Positions 43,725-51,849 of a stretch of DNA of 64,000 nucleotides are shown here, piece after piece. The translations under genes were made by a program, and so were the position numbers. Source of the DNA: Geminicoccaceae bacterium (GTDB lineage Bacteria > Pseudomonadota > Alphaproteobacteria > Geminicoccales > Geminicoccaceae); NCBI GenBank assembly GCA_025999455.1, contig AP024683.1, positions 2,115,501 to 2,179,500 of the forward strand. The letters are read 5' to 3'. Every line of letters begins with the position of its first letter. Position 1 is the first letter of the stretch. A model generated the notes under the pieces. The model had not been told where the DNA came from. It did no database searches and worked only from the letters and a program-made list of their open reading frames with translations.

Positions 43725-44693
43725 CTAGATGCGCCGCACGAGCTTGGGGTCGAGCACGTCGCGCAGCCCGTCGCCGAGCATGTTCACGGCGAGCACGGTC
43801 AAGGCGAGGAAGAGGCCGGGGAAGAGGATGTTGTGGGGGAAGACGCGGAACAGCGTACGGCCTTCGGCCATGATGTTGCCCCATGTCGGGATGTCGGTCG
43901 GGATCCCGACCCCCAAGAAGGAAAGGATCGCTTCGACCAGGATCGCCGAGGCGGCGATGTAGGTGCCCTGGACGATCAGCGGGGCCACCGTGTTGGGCAG
44001 TACGTGCCGCCAGAGGAGGGCCGGCAGCCGCGTGCCGACCGCCACGGCCGCCTCGACGTAGGGCTCTTCGCGGACCTGGAGCACGACCGAACGGACGAGC
44101 CGCACGACCCGCGGCACCTCGGGCACGACGATCGCGAGGATCACGGTCGCGAGCCCGGCCCCCCAGAGCGCCACGAGCGCCAGGGCCAAGAGGATCCCCG
44201 GGATCGCCATGAGCCCGTCCATGATGCGCATGACGATCGCGTCGAGCCAGCGCAGATAGCCCGAGACGAGGCCGATCGCGAGGCCCACGGCGACCGCGAT
44301 GGCCGCGACCGCGGCCCCCACGACGAGCGAAATCCGCGCCCCGTAGAGCACGCGCGAGAAGACGTCGCGGCCGAGACTGTCGGTGCCCATCCAGTGGACG
44401 ATGCGTTCCTCGCGGCCTTGGGCGTCGGTGACGACGCGTTCGAAGCCGGGCCGCTTGTTGCGGTTCGCGGGATCGATCGCGACCGGATCACGGGGCGCGA
44501 GCCAAGGTGCGGCGAGGGCCACGAAGGCCATGAGCAAGAGGAGGAAGCCGCCGGCGAGGACGCCCGAATGGCGCAAGAGGCGGCGGTGGAGCGGCACGCC
44601 TGCCGAAGCGGCGGCGGCCGCGGCTGTGGAGTGGGCGAGCGGGACCTCGGCCGGAGGTTCGGCGAGCGGGAGGTCGCGGGGCAGGGCGCTCAA
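43725..44693 (-). CDS. Peptide ABC transporter permease (DppC/OppC type)
   Basis: A 322-aa inner-membrane permease with six helices. It has the N-terminal DppC-type segment LAAPWLAPRDPVAIDP, HWMGTDSLGRDVFSRVLYGA, the EAA loop region EEPYVEAAVAVGTRLPALLW and C-terminal IPTWGNIMAEGRTLF and LGDGLRDVLDPKL. The start is TTG at 44693, overlapping the TGA of the upstream permease. It pairs with that DppB-type permease. Confidence 0.93.
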   Translation of the reverse strand: MSALPRDLPLAEPPAEVPLAHSTAAAAAASAGVPLHRRLLRHSGVLAGGFLLLLMAFVALAAPWLAPRDPVAIDPANRNKRPGFERVVTDAQGREERIVHWMGTDSLGRDVFSRVLYGARISLVVGAAVAAIAVAVGLAIGLVSGYLRWLDAIVMRIMDGLMAIPGILLALALVALWGAGLATVILAIVVPEVPRVVRLVRSVVLQVREEPYVEAAVAVGTRLPALLWRHVLPNTVAPLIVQGTYIAASAILVEAILSFLGVGIPTDIPTWGNIMAEGRTLFRVFPHNILFPGLFLALTVLAVNMLGDGLRDVLDPKLVRRI

Positions 44694-45631
44694 TAGCGGA
44701 TCCTCGGGTCGAGGAAGGTGTAGAGGATGTCGATCACGAGGTTGATGAAAACGTAGAGGGCGGAGAAGACGAGAATGACACCTTGGATCGTGGGATAATC
44801 ACGGCCGAGCACGGCATCGACCGTGAGCCGGCCGAGCCCGGGGATGTTGAAGACGCTCTCGGTCACGACGACGCCGCCGATCAGGAGCGCGATACCGAGG
44901 CCGATCACGGTCACGATCGGCACAGCGGCGTTCCGCAGCCCGTGGCGGAGGAGGACGACCGACTCTCGGAGCCCCTTGGCGCGGGCGGTTCGGACATGGT
45001 CCTCGCCCAGGACCTCGAGCAGCGAGGCCCGGGTGATGCGCGCGACGAGGGCGATGTAGATCACGGCGAGCGCGCAGGAGGGAAGGGCGAGCTGGGTCAA
45101 GAACGGGCCGAGGCCGGCCGAGAGCGGTCGGTAGCCCTGGACGGGCAGCCACTGGAGCTGGATCGCGAAGACGTAGATGAGCGCGTAGCCCAGGACGAAC
45201 ACCGGCACCGAGAAGCCCAAGACCGAAAAGCCCATGACGAACCGGTCGAGGAGCGTGCCGTGGCGCCAGGCGGCGAGCGTGCCGAGCGGCACGGCGACCA
45301 GGACCGTGATCGCCATGGTCGTGGTGGCAAGCGCGAGCGTCGGCCCGATTCGCTGGGCGATGAGGGTGGCGACCGGTGTCTTGAAGAAGAAGGATTCGCC
45401 GAGATCACCTTGGAGGACCTTGCCGAACCAGATCGCGAACTGGACGAGGATCGGCTGGTCGAGGCCGAGTTTGGCGCGGATCTCGGCGATCTGCGCGGCG
45501 GAGGCGTTGTCGCCGGCCATGATCGCCGCCGGATCGCCCGGGGTCAGGCGGAGCATGAGGAAGACGAGGAGCGCCACGGTGACGAGCACCGGGACGGTCG
45601 CGAGCAGGCGGCGGAGGACGAACCCGAGCAA
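44690..45631 (-). CDS. Peptide ABC transporter permease (DppB/OppB type)
   Basis: A 313-aa DppB-type permease: FVLRRLLATVPVLVTVALLV, FLMLRLTPGDPAA, LGLDQPILVQFAIWFGKVLQ, GDLGESF, the EAA loop EDHVRTARAKGLRESVVLLR and VVTESVFNIPGLGRLTVDAV. It starts with TTG 45631, 6 bases after the Uma2 gene stop. With the partner permease it forms the transport channel. Confidence 0.93.
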   Translation of the reverse strand: MLGFVLRRLLATVPVLVTVALLVFLMLRLTPGDPAAIMAGDNASAAQIAEIRAKLGLDQPILVQFAIWFGKVLQGDLGESFFFKTPVATLIAQRIGPTLALATTTMAITVLVAVPLGTLAAWRHGTLLDRFVMGFSVLGFSVPVFVLGYALIYVFAIQLQWLPVQGYRPLSAGLGPFLTQLALPSCALAVIYIALVARITRASLLEVLGEDHVRTARAKGLRESVVLLRHGLRNAAVPIVTVIGLGIALLIGGVVVTESVFNIPGLGRLTVDAVLGRDYPTIQGVILVFSALYVFINLVIDILYTFLDPRIRY

Positions 45632-45637
45632 GGCGGC

Positions 45638-46210
45638 TCAGCCCGGCTCCGCCGCGGTCTCGACCGGCAGACCTTCGTAGAGCTCGTCGAGCGCGAGCTC
45701 GACGCCCAGATCCTCGAGTCGGATCACGTCGCCGGGTCCGAGGTCCCAGAGCCGCCAGAAGGGGCCCGTGCGGGCGTAGTGCTCGACCGACGGGCGGTCG
45801 GCGCGCAACAAGAGGATGTGTTGGATCGAGGGGATCCGGCGGTAAGCGGGTAGCTTCAGGTTGCGGTCACGCCCTTCCGTCGAGGCGGAGAGGATCTCCG
45901 CCACGAGCAACGGATCCGGGCACCAGAGCTGATCGGCGGCAGGCGGGGTACGGTTCACCGCGAGGTCGGCCACGAAGAAATCGTTGGCCGACCAGGGCAA
46001 GACGATCCCGGCCTCCACCTCCGGCGCACAAGGCGAGCGCAAGCCGCGAGCCAAGAGATAGCCGAGTCGGGCGGTGAGCCGCCGGTGCAAGCGCGCGGGC
46101 GGCGCCAGCGCGACGATCTCGCCGCCGATCAGCTCGTAACGCCGGTCGGGCTCGCCTTCGAAGGCGAGGAACTCGGCGACCGTGACGAGGGTTCGAGCGG
46201 CTTCGGCCAT
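45638..46210 (-). CDS. Uma2-family PD-(D/E)XK nuclease-like protein
   Basis: A 190-aa Uma2 (DUF820) protein with the restriction-endonuclease fold: YELIGGEIVALAPP, FFVADLAVNRTPP, DPLLVAEILSASTEGRDRN, KLPAYRRIPSIQHILLL. Core Asp/Glu positions (VADLAV, LVAEIL) are present. The ATG has GGAGGTGAGG upstream. It stands between the binding-protein gene and the permeases, which is not part of a normal peptide transporter operon. Biological roles of Uma2 proteins are largely unknown; they multiply in cyanobacteria and some mobile contexts. Confidence 0.88.
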   Translation of the reverse strand: MAEAARTLVTVAEFLAFEGEPDRRYELIGGEIVALAPPARLHRRLTARLGYLLARGLRSPCAPEVEAGIVLPWSANDFFVADLAVNRTPPAADQLWCPDPLLVAEILSASTEGRDRNLKLPAYRRIPSIQHILLLRADRPSVEHYARTGPFWRLWDLGPGDVIRLEDLGVELALDELYEGLPVETAAEPG

Positions 46211-46292
46211 CCTCACCTCCGCCCGCGCAGGATAGCGGAAGCGGCCGCGCCGGGCGAGCCGACGCGGCCGCCTCGCGCGACGGGCCGCGACC

Positions 46293-47876
46293 TCAGCCCT
46301 TCTTCTCGATGTTCCACATGTAGGGCACCGGGCCCTCGAGCACGCCCGAGATCGTCTTGCGGATCGCCATGGGCTGGTACCACTGGCCCATCCAGCCGTG
46401 CGTCGTCGCCTCGGTCGCGACGTAGACCTGGATCTCCTCGGCGATCTTCTTCTGCTTCTCGAGGTCGGTCTCCTCGGCGAAGGCGCGCTTCATCGCCTCG
46501 AGCTTCGGATCGTCGAACCAGCCGAACCAACCCTTCTCGCCCGTCGCGTTGAGCCCGGCCGTGCTGATCGGGTTCAAGATGTCGGCCGCCACCCAGGAGG
46601 TCATGAAGGCGCTCCAGCCGCCCTCGGACGGCTTCTCCTTCTTGGCCCGCCGGGCGACGAGCGACTGCCAGTCCATCGAGACCATGTCGACCTTGAAGCC
46701 GCCCTTCTCGAGCAGCTGCTTGGCGACCGGGGCGAGGTTGGCGAGCACGACGAGGTCGGTCGAATGGAGCAGGACGACGGGTGTGCCGTCGTAACCCGCC
46801 TCCTTCAAGAGTTGCTTCGAGCGCTCGAAGTTCGACGTCAACATGACCTCGCCACCTTTGTCGGTGGCGAAGGTCGTGCCGCAGACGAACATCGCGGCAC
46901 AGGTCTTGTAATAGCGCGGATCACCGATCACCGCCTTGAGGAAGTCCTCCTGGTTCAACGCCTCGAGGGCGGCCCGGCGGATCTTCGGATCGTTGAAGGG
47001 CGGGTGCAGAGCGTTGAAGCGGAACATGTACTGGTTGCCGAGCGTGTTCCAGTCGAAGAGCTGGACGCTCTGCTCGGCCTCGAGCACCGGCAACAGATCG
47101 TGCGGCGGGGCCTCCATCAGATCGATCTCGCCCGAGATCAAGGCGTTGACCGCGGTCTGGTGGTCCGGCATCGAGATCCACTCGACCCGATCGACCTTGG
47201 CGACCTTGCCGCCGGCGCCCCAAGAGGGCGGTTCGGCGCGCGGCTTGTAATCCTTGAACTTCTCGTAGACCGCGATCGCGCCGGGCTTCCAGAGATCCTT
47301 GCGGAAGACGAACGGGCCCGAGCCCGTGTAATCCGTGATCTGCTCGGTGCCGGGTGTTTCGGCGACCCGCTTGGGCATGACGAAGGGCACGTTCGAGGAC
47401 GGCTTGCCGAGCGACATGAGGACGAGCCCGTAGGGCTTCTTCAGATGCAGCTCGAAGGTCCGCGCGTCCTTGGCCTCGAGCCGGTCGACGTAGGACATGA
47501 GGAGAATGCCCATCGTGTCCCGGCTGCCCCAGCGCTTGATCGAGGCCACGGCATCTTCGGCCGTCACGGGCTTGCCGTCGTGGAACAGCAGGCCCTCGCG
47601 CAAGGTGAAGCTGTAGGTGAGGCCGTCGTCGCTCACCTTGTAGCTGTCGACCATTTGCGGACGGACGGCACCCGTCTCGTCCATGGCGAACAGCGTGTCG
47701 TAGACATTGTAGCCGTGATTGCGGGTGATGTAGGCAGTCGTCCAGATCGGATCGACGATCTTGAGATCGGAGTGCATGACCGCCTTGAGCACGGTCTCCG
47801 CGGCCGCCGATCCGGCGAGACCGACCGCGAGGCCCAGAGCCGCGGCTCCGGCCAACAAGCGCTTGCGGAAAGCCAT
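46293..47876 (-). CDS. Peptide/nickel-type ABC transporter substrate-binding protein (SBP family 5)
   Basis: A 527-aa periplasmic receptor. The signal peptide RLLAGAAALGLAVGLAGSAA is followed by family 5 features: VRPQMVDSYKVSDDGLTYSF, LREGLLFHDGKPVTAEDAVA, IKRWGSRD, YTGSGPFVF, and HPPFNDPKIRRAALEALNQE. It is the first gene of the run that contains Uma2, two permeases and, further on, the fused ATPase. The ligand (peptide, opine or other) is not determined. Confidence 0.93.
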   Translation of the reverse strand: MAFRKRLLAGAAALGLAVGLAGSAAAETVLKAVMHSDLKIVDPIWTTAYITRNHGYNVYDTLFAMDETGAVRPQMVDSYKVSDDGLTYSFTLREGLLFHDGKPVTAEDAVASIKRWGSRDTMGILLMSYVDRLEAKDARTFELHLKKPYGLVLMSLGKPSSNVPFVMPKRVAETPGTEQITDYTGSGPFVFRKDLWKPGAIAVYEKFKDYKPRAEPPSWGAGGKVAKVDRVEWISMPDHQTAVNALISGEIDLMEAPPHDLLPVLEAEQSVQLFDWNTLGNQYMFRFNALHPPFNDPKIRRAALEALNQEDFLKAVIGDPRYYKTCAAMFVCGTTFATDKGGEVMLTSNFERSKQLLKEAGYDGTPVVLLHSTDLVVLANLAPVAKQLLEKGGFKVDMVSMDWQSLVARRAKKEKPSEGGWSAFMTSWVAADILNPISTAGLNATGEKGWFGWFDDPKLEAMKRAFAEETDLEKQKKIAEEIQVYVATEATTHGWMGQWYQPMAIRKTISGVLEGPVPYMWNIEKKG

Positions 47877-48040
47877 CTCCTTCTCCTCTCGCACCCGCCG
47901 GCGGCCGAGCCGTCCCGACGTCCCCCCGCGCGGCAGTCTAGCGGGCGAGTCCGGTACGGCAAGGCGCGCCGCGGCGGTCGGGCTTGGAGACCGGGTTCCC
48001 CCTCGCTATGTCCGGGGAGGTCGCGGGCGAGGGGGACGGC

Positions 48041-48472
48041 GTGCGGCGGGTTCTGACGCTCTTCGTCTTGGTGCTGCTCTGGCCGGTCCTCGCCGCGGCC
48101 GGGCCGGCCGAGCTCCGGCTCTTCGCGCGCAGCGAAGGGATCGTCGACGTCGAGGGCTTCGTCGAGACGGTCGAGAGCCTGCGCAAGACCAAGAAGCTGC
48201 CACCGCGCTATCTCACCAAGGAGGAGGCGGCGAAGCTCGGCTGGCAGCCCGGCACCGATCTCTGCACCGTGGCGCGCGGCCGGGTGATCGGCGGCAACCG
48301 CTTCGGCAATCGCGAGCGCAGGCTGCCGGAGAAGCGCGACCGCAAATGGTACGAGGCGGACATCGACTTCTTCTGCGGTTCGCGCGGGCCGAAGCGGCTC
48401 GTCTGGTCGAACGACGGGCTCATCTATCTCACGACCGACCACTACCAGACCTTCAAGGAGGTGCCGAAGTGA
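48041..48472 (+). CDS. Secreted barnase-like ribonuclease
   Basis: A 143-aa exported guanyl-type RNase. The signal segment is VLTLFVLVLLWPVLAAAG. The mature part aligns with barnase: YLTKEEAAKLGW, GGNRFGNRERRLPEKRDRKW, YEADIDFF and TTDHYQTF. The catalytic set is complete with barnase spacing: Glu 105, Arg 115, Arg 119 and His 134 correspond to Glu 73, Arg 83, Arg 87 and His 102. Cys 75 and Cys 112, absent from barnase, may form a disulfide. GTG 48041 was chosen; ATG 48008 is also in frame. The barstar gene follows and overlaps by 4 bases. Confidence 0.9.
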   Translation: MRRVLTLFVLVLLWPVLAAAGPAELRLFARSEGIVDVEGFVETVESLRKTKKLPPRYLTKEEAAKLGWQPGTDLCTVARGRVIGGNRFGNRERRLPEKRDRKWYEADIDFFCGSRGPKRLVWSNDGLIYLTTDHYQTFKEVPK

Positions 48473-48756
48473 GCCTGCCCGCGCGGACCTGCCGGCTCGA
48501 CGGGCGGACCCGCACGCGCCGCGCGGCCTTCGCCCGGCTCGCCCGCGAGCTCGCCTTCCCGGCCCATTTCGGCGCCAATCTCGACGCCTTGTTCGACGTC
48601 CTCACGACCGACCTTCCGGGGCCGATCGAGATCGTCTGGCACGGTCGGTCGCGCGCCGAGCTCTCGGCCGATCCCGAGCTCGGCCCCGTGCTCGCGACCC
48701 TCGAGGAGGCCGCCCGGGCGCGGGCCGACCTCACCCTCCGGATCGACGAGCCGTGA
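48469..48756 (+). CDS. Barstar-family RNase inhibitor
   Basis: A 95-aa barstar-like protein that should inhibit the RNase encoded just before it. The conserved interface helix is FPAHFGANLDALFDVLTTDL, with Asp 39 and Asp 43 matching barstar Asp 35 and Asp 39. A strand PIEIVWHGRS and a second helix follow. GTG 48469 overlaps the RNase stop (GTGA), so synthesis of enzyme and inhibitor is coupled. Its TGA in turn overlaps the hpt start. Confidence 0.9.
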   Translation: MSLPARTCRLDGRTRTRRAAFARLARELAFPAHFGANLDALFDVLTTDLPGPIEIVWHGRSRAELSADPELGPVLATLEEAARARADLTLRIDEP

Positions 48757-49298
48757 GCGGCCCCGCACCCGTGGATCGACCCGTCCGCCCGCTCTTCGAT
48801 GCGGCGACGATCGCCCGGCGGGTCGACGAGCTCGCCGCCGCGATCGCCGCGAGCCTGCCCGCCGAGGTCACCCTCGTCGGGCTCTTGAAGGGGGCCTTCG
48901 TCTTCACGGCCGACCTCGTCCGATCGCTCGACCGCGCCGGCATGCGGCCGCAGGTCGAGTTTTTGCAAGTTTCGTCCTACGGGCTCGGCACCGAGAGCAG
49001 TGGTACGGTCAAGGTGATCGGCGAGATGCCGGGCTCGATCGGCGGCCGGCCGGTGCTCTTGGTCGACGACATCCAGGATACCGGCCGCACGCTCCTCTTC
49101 ACCCGCGACCTCCTCCTGCGACACGGGGCGGCGCGGGTCTGGACCTGCGCGCTCCTCGACAAGCCGGCCCGGCGGGTGGTCGACATCCAGCCCGATTTCG
49201 TGGGCTTCGAGATCCCCGATCTGTTCGTCGTGGGCTACGGCATCGACTGGGCCGAGCGCTACCGCCACCTGCCCTGGATCGGCGCGGTCGAGGGGTGA
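48753..49298 (+). CDS. hpt: Hypoxanthine phosphoribosyltransferase
   Basis: A 181-aa type I phosphoribosyltransferase that salvages hypoxanthine/guanine with PRPP. The PRPP-binding motif is VLLVDDIQDTGRTL near residue 97. Other family segments are VTLVGLLKGAFVFTADLVR, FLQVSSYGLGTESSG and PDLFVVGYGIDWAERYRHLP. The GTG start overlaps the barstar stop, placing a purine salvage enzyme in one transcript with a secreted RNase and its inhibitor. Confidence 0.95.
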   Translation: MSGPAPVDRPVRPLFDAATIARRVDELAAAIAASLPAEVTLVGLLKGAFVFTADLVRSLDRAGMRPQVEFLQVSSYGLGTESSGTVKVIGEMPGSIGGRPVLLVDDIQDTGRTLLFTRDLLLRHGAARVWTCALLDKPARRVVDIQPDFVGFEIPDLFVVGYGIDWAERYRHLPWIGAVEG

Positions 49299-49400
49299 AG
49301 GGCGGGGGTCGCCAGCCGCACCGGAATCGCGCCTCTTGGCAAAGGCGCGGCCGGCGGTCAAGCTGCGGCCGCGGGGACGTCTCGAGCGGGGAGGAAGCCC

Positions 49401-49970
49401 ATGGCGGCACGGCGCGTGCTCTGGGCGGGCGGTCTCGCGCTGCTCGCCACCGGCTGCATGGAGGGCGGCACGACGGCCGACTGGCCGGTCGGCACGACCG
49501 CGGTCGGTTGGACCGCGAGCGAGGGCGATCGCTGGGTCTCGCCCGCACCGGGCGTGCGTTGCGACCGGTTCGAGCGGGTCTGTTACGACCGGAACGGCCC
49601 CGAGCTCTCCTTGACCCGCGACTTTTTCGGCCGGACCGCCGCCAGGGACCTCGAGGAGCGGATCGGCGGCAATTGGCGCACCGACACGCGCTATTCGCCC
49701 GAGGAAGGCGTCCGCTGCGACATCGAGGATCGGCTCTGCACGAAGCGCGGCGAGCCGGACTACCGGAACACGCGCGAGCAGTTCGGCCGCAAGCCGGCGC
49801 TCGCCGTGACCGAGCCCGACGGGACGATCCGCCCGGGGAGGCGCACGGTGTGCGATCCGGCCCGTGAGGTCTGCGAGCGCAACGGCACGCCGAGCGTCGA
49901 TCGGACCCGCTTCGTGTTCGGTGACCGGGCGGCGCGGAACCTCAAGAGTCAGCTCAAAGAGCGCGACTGA
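49401..49970 (+). CDS. Lipoprotein with three YcgJ-like Cys repeats
   Basis: A 189-aa lipoprotein: signal RRVLWAGGLALLATGC with the lipobox Cys at 19. The mature part has three repeats of about 40-50 residues, each with a CxxxxxxC pair and an (R/Q)FFG-like turn: GVRCDRFERVCYDRNG...FFGRTAA, GVRCDIEDRLCTKRGE...FGRKPA, TVCDPAREVCERNG...FGDRAA. They resemble the Fels-1/YcgJ domain. ATG 49401 has GGGGAGGAAG upstream. It overlaps the convergent SDR gene by 22 bases. Function is unknown. Confidence 0.75.
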   Translation: MAARRVLWAGGLALLATGCMEGGTTADWPVGTTAVGWTASEGDRWVSPAPGVRCDRFERVCYDRNGPELSLTRDFFGRTAARDLEERIGGNWRTDTRYSPEEGVRCDIEDRLCTKRGEPDYRNTREQFGRKPALAVTEPDGTIRPGRRTVCDPAREVCERNGTPSVDRTRFVFGDRAARNLKSQLKERD

Positions 49971-50803
49971 CCGGACGAACCCGAAGGATCCGGCTCGAAG
50001 CGCAGCGAAGGCGGGGTCACCCCCACGACCCGTTGGTCGAAGTCGACGATCGCACCGGTCATGAGCGCCGATTCGTCGGAAGCGAGGAAGCAAATCGCGC
50101 GCGCCGCGTCCTCGGGCGTCAAGAGCCGGCCCATCGGCTGACGGGCCCCTTCGATCTCCGGCCAATCGGGCGGCCGGCCGTGCACCTCGGTCTGGACGCG
50201 CCGTTCGGCCGGGGTCACGGTCCACCCGAGATTGAGCCCGTTGACCCGCACGCGGTCCTTGATCACCGCCGCGGCGACGTTGCGGGTGATCGCGGCCAGC
50301 GCCCCTTTGGCCGCGACGTAAGCGGCGAGATAAGCGGGGCCGCTCCAGATCGTGAGCGAGAGCAGGTTCACGATCGTCCCGCCACCGGCCCGGCGCAGAT
50401 GCGGCAGGATCCGTTGGATCAAGAAGAAGGGGGCGCGGGCGTCGACCGCGATCAGCCGGTCGAAGAGCTCGACCGTCGTGTTGTCGATCGTGCCGCGGTC
50501 GGTGAGGGCGGCGGCGTTCACGAGGCCCGAGAGCGTCCCGAAGCGCGCCGCCGCCCGGTCGATCGCGGCGAAACATTCCTCGACCCGCTCGAGCTCGACC
50601 GGGATGGGCTCGCAGGGCGTGCCGGCGCGGCCGAGCTCTTCGGCGAGCGCTTCGATGCCGGCCCGGTTGCGGTCGAGGAGGGCGAGGCCCGCCGCACCGC
50701 GCGCCGCCATGAGCCGGGCGGTCGCTTCGCCCACACCCTGGGCCGCGCCGGTCACGACCATGACGCGGCCCTCGAACGACCAGGGCTCGGCGCGCGGCGG
50801 CAC
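49949..50803 (-). CDS. Short-chain dehydrogenase/reductase (SDR)
   Basis: A 284-aa classical SDR: cofactor motif VVTGAAQGVGEATARLM, NAAAL strand, catalytic Ser in NLLSLTIWSG, and YVAAKGALAAI with the Tyr-Lys pair. PMGRLLTPEDAARAICFLAS and MTGAIVDFDQ complete the fold. Asp 43 in LLDRN suggests NAD(H). It starts with GTG 3 bases after the SMP-30 gene, so it shares that operon. Substrate unknown; a sugar or cyclitol alcohol is plausible from context. Confidence 0.9.
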   Translation of the reverse strand: MPPRAEPWSFEGRVMVVTGAAQGVGEATARLMAARGAAGLALLDRNRAGIEALAEELGRAGTPCEPIPVELERVEECFAAIDRAAARFGTLSGLVNAAALTDRGTIDNTTVELFDRLIAVDARAPFFLIQRILPHLRRAGGGTIVNLLSLTIWSGPAYLAAYVAAKGALAAITRNVAAAVIKDRVRVNGLNLGWTVTPAERRVQTEVHGRPPDWPEIEGARQPMGRLLTPEDAARAICFLASDESALMTGAIVDFDQRVVGVTPPSLRFEPDPSGSSGQSRSLS

Positions 50804-50806
50804 CGC

Positions 50807-51745
50807 TTAAGGCCTCCGGTTCAAGAAGTTGAGCGGCAGGCCGGGTCGCGGCCAGGGCACTTCCACGAGCCGGCCGGAGAGCGAGAGAGTCACGTAGGCC
50901 CTGCGCAGATCGGGGCCGCCGAAGCAGATGTTCGTCGTCATGCGATCGGGCATGGGCACGAACTCGACGAGCTCGCCCGAGGGCGCGATCACGCTGATCC
51001 CACCCGTGGCGAGCGTCGCCACGCACACGTTACCCGAGGCTTCGACCGCGAGGCTGTCGAAGCGCTTGAACTCGCGGCCGCCCGCTTGGTGGACGAGCCG
51101 GCCGCCGTGCGGCGAGGGGTAGGGGTGTTTCTTGACTTCGCCCGGTCCCACGATGTCGAAGGCCCAAAGGCGCGCGCCCTCGGTCTCGGCCACGTAGAGC
51201 ACGGTCTCGTCCGGCGAGAGACCGATGCCGTTGGCGGTGAGCACGGGATAGGCGACCTCCTTGATCTCCTTGCGGTCGGGCGAGAGCCAATAGACCCCGC
51301 CCCAATCGAGATCGTGCGGGCGGCGCTTGCCGAGATCGGTGAACCAGATCGCGCCCGTGCGGTCCACGACGAGATCGTTCGGACCTTTGAGACGCCGGTC
51401 GGGCAGGCCGCGCGTGACGACCTCGACCCGGCCGGTCGCGGGGTCGACCCGCTCGAGCCGGCCGAACAGGTAGTCGTGCGCCTGCCAAGCGGGGCGCAGC
51501 CCGTGGCCCGGCTCGTGGGTGAACTCGAAGCCGCCATTGTTGCAGACGTAGATCGCGCCGTCGGCGCCGATCGCGAGCCCGTTCGGCCCGCCACCCGTCT
51601 CGGCGAGCACCGAGACCGTGCCGTCGGCGGCGATGCGGGTCACGGTCCGGCGGGCGATCTCGACGACCAGGAAGGACCCGTCGGGCATCGCCACCGGTCC
51701 TTCGGGGAAGAGCAGCCCCGATGCGATCGTCCGGATCTCGGCCAT
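50807..51745 (-). CDS. SMP-30/gluconolactonase family protein
   Basis: A 312-aa six-bladed propeller of the SMP-30/gluconolactonase family. Features are LLFPEGPVAMPDGSFLVVEI with the metal Glu, GGGPNGLAIGADGAIYVCNN, LKGPNDLVVDRTGAIWFTDL with the metal Asn, and YPVLTANGIGLSPDETVLYV. These enzymes hydrolyse sugar lactones. It lies between aroE and the SDR gene on the minus strand and is probably part of one catabolic cluster. Confidence 0.9.
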   Translation of the reverse strand: MAEIRTIASGLLFPEGPVAMPDGSFLVVEIARRTVTRIAADGTVSVLAETGGGPNGLAIGADGAIYVCNNGGFEFTHEPGHGLRPAWQAHDYLFGRLERVDPATGRVEVVTRGLPDRRLKGPNDLVVDRTGAIWFTDLGKRRPHDLDWGGVYWLSPDRKEIKEVAYPVLTANGIGLSPDETVLYVAETEGARLWAFDIVGPGEVKKHPYPSPHGGRLVHQAGGREFKRFDSLAVEASGNVCVATLATGGISVIAPSGELVEFVPMPDRMTTNICFGGPDLRRAYVTLSLSGRLVEVPWPRPGLPLNFLNRRP

Positions 51746-51849
51746 CCCCGCCTCCCACCAGCTCGGCGGCCGGCATCCTGGCGGGCGGCTCTCGGCGGGG
51801 CAAGGACGGTCCGCGGAATGACCGACCGGCCGCGGGCGCAGGGTCGGGC

